Source: Halisarca cf. caerulea (Eukaryota > Porifera > Demospongiae > Chondrillida > Halisarcidae). Taken from it: 12,500 bases of DNA. The position numbers and the translations under genes were made by a program. Below, one piece after another: positions 1 to 8,114 of this stretch. Position 1 is the first letter of the stretch, and every line of letters begins with the position of its first letter. The stretch lies in assembly GCA_963170055.1 (NCBI GenBank), contig CAUJGJ010000327.1:672501-685000 (forward strand), written 5' to 3'. The notes under the pieces are model-generated. The model worked only from the letters and a program-made list of their open reading frames with translations, had not been told where the DNA came from and did not search any database.

Positions 1-149
1 ATCCTGAAAAATCCCCTTGTGTAGTGCAAACCCATATCTGGCAATTGGGAGTGCAGTCAGTCATGATGATGATCCCTTTTCTTGGGCTAGCTCAATGCAT
101 CTCTTCAATAGATGGGAGGAATGTAAGAGATATCCTTCGAGTAGTAGCA

Positions 150-712
150 ATTTTCTTTTTCTTTAGCTAGTTGTTGTTTAGCTGTAACCTCATGATTATA
201 CGGCTTTTGTTCAATGATAGCATCTGAAAGGGGTTGTTGTCCAGAGAGGCTTGATGTTGTGTAGGAGCAAGTGACGTTGGATTAATGATACCCATGCAGA
301 CCTCCCATACGAACCAGGAGTGCCAAGATGTTTCGTTCTAGATCACCAAGCGTCCTAGAAGAGATGGGAGGAATTTTATTCGCATGGCATCTTCTATATA
401 GTGGTTGCAGAAGAGAGGATACATCAGGTGAAGTGCACATTTTGTACAGCCATAGACTAGTAATCGCATTGGTGAAAGCAGAATATGCATGCAGCATGTG
501 GTTTTGATTTGGCAACTTCGGAAGTTAAAAAGAATAGTATTGATCCATTCGTCTATTTTGGTTTTAAGGTGATCAATCACAGATGATTTATCACCCAGCC
601 AAGCTCCAAGATGTTTCTTGGCATCTGAGGTGATATCCATGCCTTTGATTAGTAATAATGCAGGTAGGTTATCACAGATTCGTGGTTGCAAAGGGCGTGT
701 TGTGGTTTTCAC
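150..712 (-). pseudogene. Decayed reverse-transcriptase-type retroelement fragment
   Basis: Three overlapping minus-strand reading frames, read in order from 712 down to about 150, together resemble the part of a retroelement polyprotein just after the reverse transcriptase palm. What I see: a block reading DITSDAKKHLGAWLGDK near 600-650; then, in another frame, LLQPLYRRCHANKIPP followed by LERNILALLVRMGGL near 300-420; then GIINPTSLAP and LSDAIIEQKPYNHEV in two further frames below 300. In cnidarian and sponge retroelements I recall a similar order: 'HLGA-LG', a 'LL.PLE..I...LIPALTGR' stretch, 'ER.LLALP.R.GGLGI', then 'NP'. At least three frame changes are needed, and no catalytic YADD motif is visible upstream, so this is a dead 3' piece. 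Family assignment is from memory; the clade (LINE-like or other) cannot be fixed here. Confidence 0.5.
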
Positions 713-1486
713 AGGTATGGAATTAAATCATCACGCCCAATACCAATTATCTCATTGTAGCTGCAGTAACACCTTGATGGTATTCAAGATTTCAGCGGTT
801 TCACCACAAACAGAAAGGATTCTGGCCTGTCAATTTAGCAAATGGATGGCAATAAAGTGAGAATTTGCTGATCTGCGAGTATTCGAGCTTCAAAATCTCT
901 AACTTACATCCAAAGTTATGATCGTAATTGCAGCGTATAAGCCTTAGGTTAGCCTCCGCAACACTGAGAACATGTGGTGTCCACATGACTAAGGACCAAA
1001 AAAGGACTCTTGTGCATAGGAAAGTTATGGCAAAAAAAAGGCGGAGAACTAAATTAAATTTAAGCCCTCTACCTGACAGGGTATACTCGAAACTTTGTCA
1101 GCTAAGTTATTCCTAAAGGGTCAAACTTATAATTCTGGATATGAGAAGATTGTTGGTTATACCATTCAGTTTATGCACCTCCTTTTGGTACTACAACCGT
1201 TCTGTTGTAGAGGAAATCTTTTGACATAACAACCGTGGAATGGAGCAGCGGCTTCCCATATCCAAAAAATGTAAGTTTAGGGTACCGTATATAGGCTTAT
1301 AGTTTCGCGTTGACTAAACTTTTAATTTTTGGATTTTGTGGATGACGTCAGAATCAGTGAATATTATAGTCCCGCGAATTTTAACTATGGGAAGAAAGGG
1401 ACTTTGTCTCTGTGGTCGTTTATAGGGCGTATACGTATATACATATGTATATATATAACAACCTTTTCGACTAAGTATTCAGTTCT
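713..1486. other. Intergenic stretch, no gene seen
   Basis: Short open frames exist on both strands, but none shows a recognisable domain or composition unlike random sequence. A small perfect 7-bp stem with a 6-base loop lies at 1191-1210 (CTACAAC/GTTGTAG). An alternating purine-pyrimidine ATAC/GTAT tract lies around 1429-1458, just before the transposase relic. The upstream part of the retroelement may once have extended into this stretch on the minus strand, but I could not follow it beyond about 712. Confidence 0.5.
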
Positions 1487-1503
1487 GTGTTTCAAGTCAT
1501 CAG

Positions 1504-2575
1504 ATGTCTATCAAATCATTCCCCCAAGTCAAGAGCTCTCCCCCCCCACTCAAGAGCACCACTACAGACTGCTACCCCAACCTCGAGAATGTCCTTCCAG
1601 CTTCGTCCGCACGAGCAGTCCGTAAGGAATTGCAGGAAGTGCCTACCTCTGGGAAAGGATGGTATGGAAAACTTTCTTCGGAAAGGAATGCGAAGATCGC
1701 CAAGTATGCCGCCGAGAATGGCATAGCTGCAGCTATTTCCCACTTTAAGGATGAAGACGGAATGGATCTAAAAGAAAGCACGGTTTGAGGGCAGAAGAAA
1801 GAGCACTGTCTCACTTTATCAAGGAACAAGAAGCTATACCAGATAACAAGGTTGCCCGTTGCTACTGGGCCAAGATGTAGAGGACAAAGCGCAAGCTGTT
1901 TCATCAAACTTAAGGCATAGTCAAGGATGTCGACAGCAATCTTCTAGCAGAAAATGGTGGCCCCTATAGGAGATTGGGAAGCCAGTGACAAGGTGTCTTT
2001 TGGACAGAATGAATTGTCAAGAGAAGAGGGTCAACCAAAGTAAATGCAACACCAGAAGATTTGAAGCAGTTGAAGGTTCAGTTGGCAGACATAGGGACAA
2101 TCACCCAATTTGAAAGCATACCTTCTGGGCTTATTCTGAACTGGGACCACACAGGACATAACCATGTTCCGGCATCTTCGTGGACGGTGGAAACAAAGGG
2201 ATCTACCAAAGTAGTCATTATGCTGTTGATGCATGATAAGCGCCAACTGACAGCTGTTTTAACATGCTCTTTGCGTGGAGATTTTCTACCTCCACAACTT
2301 ATTTATGGTGGAAAAACACCAGCATGCCTACCTAAGGTAACTTTCCCTCTGGACTGGCATGTCACATATACCCCAAACCACTGCTAATGAGGATACAATG
2401 CTAGATTATGTATACACACCATCCTGCTGCCTTACGTGCAACAGTCAAGGAAGGAATACAACCTGGCTCCTAGCCATCCAGCCCTGGTCATCTTTGACCA
2501 ATTCAAAGGTCAGTTGACGTGCACAGATGAAAAAAATATCATATTTATTGCCCAAGCGGCTTCTTTGATGTATGA
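1504..2575 (+). pseudogene. Relic of a DDE_1 (pogo/Tigger-like) transposase
   Basis: The relic resembles the animal DDE_1 transposase family, whose cut-and-paste enzymes act on TA-flanked elements. The first segment (1504-1788) contains NAKIAKYAAENGIAAAISHF and ends in KESTV, which fits the N-terminal DNA-binding (helix-turn-helix) region. A second piece (about 1914-1960) reads GIVKDVDSNLLAENGG. The catalytic region (about 2061-2385) carries SGLILNWDHTGHNHVPAS, with the likely first catalytic Asp in NWD, then DKRQLTAVLTCSLRGDFLPP and QLIYGGKTPACLPK. A later frame (2436 onward) has HPALVIFDQFKGQLT, with the likely second Asp in IFD. Continuity needs several frame changes, with breaks around 1788-1914, 1960-2055 and 2385-2440. 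Homology is lost after about 2575, so the third acidic residue is absent. This is a non-functional fossil. No terminal repeats could be matched to it. Confidence 0.72.
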
Positions 2576-2586
2576 TGTCATCATGC

Positions 2587-2760
2587 AGGCGATAATACTA
2601 TATTATATATACGTACATAATAAAATAGATATGTATGTACATCTGTTAAATTTATTACAAAATATATATACAATGTCATAATAATATATTATGCACATAG
2701 TATAGCAGTTAAAATCAAATGAAGTGCCCACAGCATGCATGCATGCACATGCATAAAGTC
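2587..2760. repeat. AT-rich simple sequence and TGCA-rich tract
   Basis: From about 2587 to 2700 the sequence is very A+T-rich with many TATA/ATAT steps. It is followed at about 2730-2752 by a short GCATGCATGCATGCAC-type alternating tract. It separates the plus-strand transposase relic from the minus-strand protease relic and starts just where transposase similarity ends, so it may mark a deletion or insertion joint. Confidence 0.55.
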
Positions 2761-2764
2761 ATGG

Positions 2765-3325
2765 ATTATGGGAAACTTTCAGTTGCTTCTCCTCAAAACA
2801 TTGCATGATATGTGACCGCATGTGTTTGTGAGAGTACTTTCTGTCACTCGGATCTTCACCAAAGGCTAAGGAAGTAGCCATAGCAATGGCAAAAGGTCCA
2901 AAGTCACTTCCTCCTGATTGTTTGGGGTACTTTGCATGCCGAATTGCTGCCAGTCTGCACCAGAAGTTGCATTGTACCAAGCTGGCATCTGTACGGTCAA
3001 GAGATGTATATAAACTGTCATAAATGTACACGGTAATACCGTATCTCCTCTCTTGATGCCAGCAATCCATGGCCAGTATTTGTCCTTGATGTTCATTATT
3101 TGCAAAACATTTGTAGTAGACAACAAATGGGTCTGATTTTGCAAGCATGTCAGCCGCAAACCATTGTAATGGGGAAACTGGACCTTTAGCAGACTCTGAC
3201 TAAAATTCATGTGCTGATCTTCAAACCACTTGCCATTTTCAATGATTTCACGATCGATCTCCATGTCTTGAATACATAAACAGACAGACCGGTGAAACCG
3301 GTTACTGTTTGAAACCTTCAAGAAG
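2765..3325 (-). pseudogene. Ulp1/C48-like cysteine protease domain relic, catalytically broken
   Basis: Two minus-strand frames complement each other. The N-terminal frame (below 3321) reads REIIENGKWFEDQHMNFSQ, then SLLKVQFPHYNGLR, then LQIMNIKDKYW. The C-terminal frame reads VYIYDSLYTSLD, then QSGGSDFGPFAIAMATSLAF and MRSHIMQCFEE. This order matches Ulp1/SENP-like C48 proteases, which cleave SUMO-type proteins: 'W..D..I', '..HW', 'YDS', 'Q..G.DCG'. The expected His before Trp is Tyr here (codon 3076-3078, TAC). The expected nucleophile Cys in DCG is Phe (codon 2900-2902, TTT). A frame change between about 3075 and 3020 is needed. Only the Asp of YDS remains, so this is a pseudogene or a pseudo-enzyme. 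A plausible short intron, CAG|GTATGT (from 3402) to TTTTAG (3326) on the minus strand, lies just upstream. Such domains are common in transposon-associated genes, and the transposase relic next door fits that. Confidence 0.65.
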
Positions 3326-3402
3326 CTAAAACAAAGCGTTTGATTTGAAGCGTTCGGAAACCGCAGCCATTTTGTTTCATGGCAAAAAATCCCATAACAT
3401 AC

Positions 3403-3737
3403 CTGCGAATGAGTGTGCCCCCCAGGGCTTCATTTTGCAGACCTTATAATATATATCAGTAGGCGATAATTACCACAGGCATTGCAAAATTCACTAATGG
3501 TGCTCCTCAAGCAAATACACAATGTAGTTTTCACTTCTTGATTAATCTTGGTTTCAAACATGCACCTTACATAACACAAAGCAATGTAAGTGATCATGAC
3601 TAACTCGCACTAATCGTATTACAATCCCACCTATACAATCCCAATGGATTGTTAATTGAATGCCTCAAGCAAATGGGGGATGTGCTATTATCACATGCAC
3701 TTGCACATACACATGCATGCATGCACAAACTCATACA
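3403..3737. other. Intergenic stretch, no gene seen
   Basis: No coding or RNA feature is visible. If the short intron suggested for the protease relic is real, its upstream exon would end at 3403 on the minus strand (reading ...ATTCGCAG) and extend into this stretch, but no recognisable protein was found there. Confidence 0.4.
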
Positions 3738-3816
3738 CATATATACACACACACACATACATACGTACACACACACACACACACACACAACCTGCACATA
3801 CACACACATACACCCA

Positions 3817-3856
<40 letters not shown>

Positions 3857-3925
3857 CACACACACATACACACACACATACACACACACACAACCTGCAC
3901 ATACATACACATGTACACACACACA

Positions 3926-3956
<31 letters not shown>

Positions 3957-4013
3957 GCCCAATGTGCACACACACACACATGCACGCGCACCATGCACAC
4001 ATGCACACACACA
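3738..4013. repeat. CA-rich compound microsatellite
   Basis: A (CA)n array on the plus strand is interrupted by TACA, CCCA and CGCG variants. The interruption AACCTGCACATACA occurs twice (starting 3789 and 3892), 103 bp apart and each time in a CA context, so part of the array has been duplicated in tandem. Reading frames through this stretch encode only His-Thr or Cys-Val runs on either strand and are not genes. Confidence 0.95.
3941..3958. repeat. CG dinucleotide tract inside the CA array
   Basis: About eight consecutive CG steps (17-18 bases) directly follow a run of about 13 CA steps. Alternating purine-pyrimidine DNA of this kind, especially CG next to CA, is the classical Z-DNA-prone composition. 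In a CpG-depleted genome, an intact CG run suggests recent expansion or protection from methylation-driven decay. Confidence 0.85.
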
Positions 4014-5058
4014 TGAAGGGAAACATGTCATTACTAAATAGAACAATACTGCATGACAAAACCATGACTTGCTATACAGTCATGCTATACACTATTAAGT
4101 TGAATGTTAGCTTGAACACAGTATTTCAATCAAGTCTGGCAAGCAAAATAATAAGAAAAAAGTGAGAAAGGAAGATTAATGAAGAGAGGGGATGTTGAAG
4201 GATGGATGTGTGATTACAGTTAACTAACTTGATTAACAAGCATGAGGAGTTGGGTAAGAATGAGCTGGTGAGCTCCACTCCTGACTCTGACAGGCCTTAA
4301 AGATGCATGAGCAAGCCACAGATGTCCTGCATGCTCTCATCTAGGAGTTTTGCCGGAATCCACTTTTCTTATATATCAGATAAGGAAGGGATGGCTGATC
4401 TGCTATAGTACCGATAAAACTTTGGTCAAAATGGCCAAGTGAACCAATATTCCGCTGTGTGGAGCTAGGTCAGTCTTGTAGCCAGCAGTCTTGAGATCTG
4501 ATACTAATGACACATGATTTGGCATTGTGAGCTTCCAGCATGCTTAACCCTGTTCCAGATGCTGCACAGTATTGGTGGGGACTGTGAGTTCCAGCAGTGT
4601 CACCTGTTTGTTCTAGCTGGAATTGGCCATGTAGTGGTCCGGCTACTATAAAGCTGTGATGGTTAAATGAGGGCTGTCTGTGCATGGCAAGGCCATGGAA
4701 TCTTGCATGGGTAGTATGCATAGACATGGAGAGGTTAGACTTTAGTATGTGGATCGACCTGATAGACGTACAGCTTTGTGTCTCCTGCCAGCTAGGTGTA
4801 CTTGCCTTGCAATAGGTTCAGGACCATAGGGTACTGATTGAGGATATGGGCCAATGTGCATGGATGGAATCCACATAGTAGACAATTCAGGTCTGTCCTA
4901 TATCACCATCACTGGAAGTTGCCTGCATGGAGTGGGAAGAATATATAACTGCACTGGCACAGATCATGAGAATCTTCTATAATAATATGCTATATTGCAG
5001 GAGTGAATTCCTAATTATCATGATAGAAAATTCCGTTATATTTATAGGAGTACTCCAG
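4014..5058. other. Intergenic stretch, no convincing gene
   Basis: No frame longer than about 85 codons and no recognisable domain. A minus-strand frame at 4470-4727 contains GTHSPHQYCAAS, faintly reminiscent of the tyrosine-recombinase HxxR box, but the key Arg and the following Tyr box are absent, so it is not annotated. The composition is unremarkable and less AT-rich than the flanking parts. Confidence 0.5.
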
Positions 5059-5334
5059 TTATTGATTCCGAATGATGTCGATGTCGACTATACAATTGGC
5101 TGCCATTGTGTTGTTTGAACAGTTTTTTTTTGGATTTTCAGGATATTGTTCCTTCCGGCCTTGCCAAGGAAGTTTCACGGTGTCTGAGGCCTGGGTCACT
5201 GGATATTTGTTTTCTTTGCCTTGCCAGGGCCTTTCCAATGGTTCAACCATTTGGACTTTAACCCTGAGTCCGAAGATGGACTTTAATTCTCGGAAGGTCA
5301 GATAAGCATAGATAATTAATATAATGACAACCAT
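5059..5334 (-). other. Possible short ORF or exon with a membrane helix and duplicated motif
   Basis: A 91-codon minus-strand frame begins with a true ATG (5332-5334) and a hydrophobic start (MVVIILIIYAYLTF) that could be a membrane segment. It continues with a polar tail in which PWQGKENKYP recurs as PWQGRKEQYP 25 residues later. The DNA shows the same thing as an imperfect 60-bp-spaced direct repeat (5141-5166 versus 5201-5226, about 20 of 26 bases alike). I do not recognise the protein. The opposite strand is also open here for 77 codons, so chance is a real alternative. No clear splice sites were identified. Confidence 0.17.
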
Positions 5335-6009
5335 AATTGCAGAAAACGTATCAAAATCAAGCTGAAGTATCTATATTATTATATATGATAATCATTGTAG
5401 ATCGCCAGCTGACAACCATGTTGCATGATACCGTTGTTAGCTGATGACAATCTAACTATTCTGAATCTGCTGATGGCTACCTCTAGTACATGTACGTATG
5501 ATGCCTCATCCTTGGCTAGTATAGAGCTTCATCAAATGGCAGGATGTTGGAATTGGCTGCGTACGTATACCGACAGGCACAATATGCTAGCATATTCCCA
5601 GGATAAAGGGTGATGTGCTAATAAGACACAAACCAAATGTGACAAATTTGTAACTGTATAACACCTTGTTATTGTGACGCGGTACTTTATTATATTCGAG
5701 GGAGGGAACCTCATCAGCATGATGTACTGATATATAGAGCGTAATAATGTAATTATTATACTAATACATATAACCAGCATGAAAATCTTATACTGAGATA
5801 TGCAGCATGGTGCATGTATTGATACAAACAGCATTACGATAATGATTATGTACCGATACAAAACAGCATAATGTATTCTGCAATCATTTTTATCGGATAA
5901 AATTTACTAATAGTTGGGATCCAAAATGTGTATGTAGCAGCGATAAACTTGTTATGTATGTATATGTACTGCTGTCATCACACAAACACAATGTCATGCA
6001 ATAACTAGT
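5335..6009. other. AT-rich intergenic stretch
   Basis: No gene recognised. One imperfect inverted repeat lies at 5406-5416 and 5433-5443 (CAGCTGACAAC against GTTGTTAGCTG, 10 of 11 pairs, 16-base loop). The rest is AT-rich with many short TATA and ATAAT runs. Confidence 0.5.

Positions 6010-6950
<941 letters not shown>

Positions 6951-7020
<70 letters not shown>
6951..7020. repeat. Perfect TA microsatellite, 35 units
   Basis: Seventy uninterrupted bases of TA. The tract is self-complementary and could extrude as a cruciform. It lies about 140 bp left of a TA-targeting inverted-repeat insertion. Confidence 0.98.
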
Positions 7021-7024
<4 letters not shown>

Positions 7025-7156
7025 GCAATTTAAGATTTGTGTTTCACTGTATATGTTTTTGGAGTATGTATTGTTGTGATATATGCAAGTTTAATAGTGA
7101 CTTTTTAGAATTAATGTTGAGAGTATTCTGTTATGTTCATGCATTCAGACTGAGTA

Positions 7157-7181
7157 CAGTGAAACCTGTCTAATCCGACAC
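7157..7181 (+). repeat. Left terminal inverted repeat
   Basis: Twenty-five bases that pair with 7925-7949 at 23 positions, preceded by the TA target duplication. Confidence 0.88.
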
Positions 7182-7308
7182 TCAATGGGACTGGAAAAAA
7201 AAAGTCGGATTAGGAGGTTGTCGGATTACAGAGGGTTAGGGTTTGGGTTAGAATTTTGATTCGTTATTACAACTGAGTCCGATTATTGCGTCACAGTGTT
7301 TGTTAATA

Positions 7309-7665
7309 GAGAGGTTTAGCACTACGTAAAACGTTACGTAATAAGCTTACTATGTTTCGCGCGGTAAATTAGAACGGTTTCGACGTATCAAGGTATCGTT
7401 GTTGTTCTACGTTATAAGGCTCGTGTTGACGCTCTCTCCATTACTCCTCTAACTGCTGCTTTCCGCCTGGCGTTCCGTTTCTGATAATAAAAGAACGCTA
7501 GGAACCCAAATCTCCCTCAGAATCGCCAAAAACTCGCAAAAAAGATCTTCGTCATAGTTCTATGTCGCTATAACGTTACGTATGAAGTATTCGACGTTGC
7601 TAAAACGAAAAACGTTCTAAATTTCAAACGTACCTCTCAGCTTACTACGTTATGCTAAACCTCTC
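7309..7665. mobile_element. Nested TA-flanked inverted-repeat element (MITE-like)
   Basis: A second inverted-repeat pair lies inside the larger element. Its first 12 bases GAGAGGTTTAGC (7309-7320) pair perfectly with 7654-7665, and the similarity extends to 18 of 20 bases (7309-7328 with 7646-7665). TA lies immediately outside both ends (7307-7308 and 7666-7667), suggesting a separate TA-targeting insertion. It is 357 bp with no coding frame and unusually rich in CpG (ACGT, CGTA and CGCG steps). I do not recognise its family. It could instead be an internal palindromic part of the outer element. Confidence 0.62.
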
Positions 7666-7924
7666 TAGTTATTGAATCATTACGTAATGAAGCAATATGG
7701 CGTCCGCATGCAAGCATAACGCGTACGGCGGGAAAATAGAAGGAGAAACTCCAGCCAATTTGCAACAATTGTCGGATTGTACAGGTTAATTTTATTCTAG
7801 GGACTCCAAAATGGATGTCGGTTTTCGGATTAGGCATTTGTCGGATTAGGCAGGTGATTTTGTATTGAAAAACTATCGGTGCCTCGAATTCAGTGTCGGT
7901 TTAGGCATTTATCGGTTTAGAGAG

Positions 7925-7949
7925 GTGTCGGATTGGGCAGGTTTCACTG
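7925..7949 (-). repeat. Right terminal inverted repeat
   Basis: The reverse complement matches 7157-7181 at 23 of 25 positions and is followed by TA at 7950-7951. Confidence 0.88.
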
Positions 7950-8039
7950 TATTACACTTGTACTTAGTGTGTTTGCATGCATTTTCCTATTATGTACTTC
8001 CCATCATATATGCCTTTATGCTCTATAGGTTACATTACC

Positions 8040-8114
8040 ATGCAGAGGAACATGGTAACAATCTGTTACCTATTAGCCGGTATCCTGTCCCTCTGTATGA
8101 TACCGACTCAAGGG
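8040..8114 (+). other. Predicted signal peptide of the large protein
   Basis: Short polar n-region (MQRN), hydrophobic core at about residues 5-21 and a polar turn PTQGEG where cleavage is plausible. It implies entry into the secretory pathway and fixes the preferred start at 8040. Confidence 0.75.

Larger units (their letters stand above)
7157..7949. mobile_element. Non-autonomous pogo/Tigger-like inverted-repeat element
   Basis: The ends are a 25-bp inverted repeat matching at 23 of 25 positions: CAGTGAAACCTG at the left and its complement ending CACTG at the right. It is flanked by TA on each side (7155-7156 and 7950-7951), the target duplication of the Tc1/mariner-pogo superfamily. The CAGT start and the 'AACCT...AATCCGA' pattern resemble Tigger/pogo termini. 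The interior carries repeated TCGGATTAGG-type motifs near both ends (about 7204-7228 and 7770-7935). It has no transposase frame, so it must rely on an enzyme made elsewhere. Without the nested insertion it would be about 434 bp, the size of a typical MITE. Its right end is 90 bp before the start codon of the large gene. Confidence 0.85.

Noticed and set aside
3600..4165. Several long frames through the CA array on both strands (His-Thr and Cys-Val repeats)
   Set aside because: They arise because CA/TG dinucleotide repeats lack stop codons in any frame; there is no non-repetitive domain attached.
4470..4727. Possible tyrosine-recombinase remnant on the minus strand (GTHSPHQYCAAS)
   Set aside because: Only a His-Ser pair and AAS resemble the HxxR box; the Arg is missing and no catalytic Tyr box follows, so chance is likelier.
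5406..5443. Imperfect inverted repeat as a possible terminator or structured RNA
   Set aside because: A single 11-bp stem with a mismatch and 16-base loop in AT-rich DNA is expected by chance, and no transcript unit is nearby.
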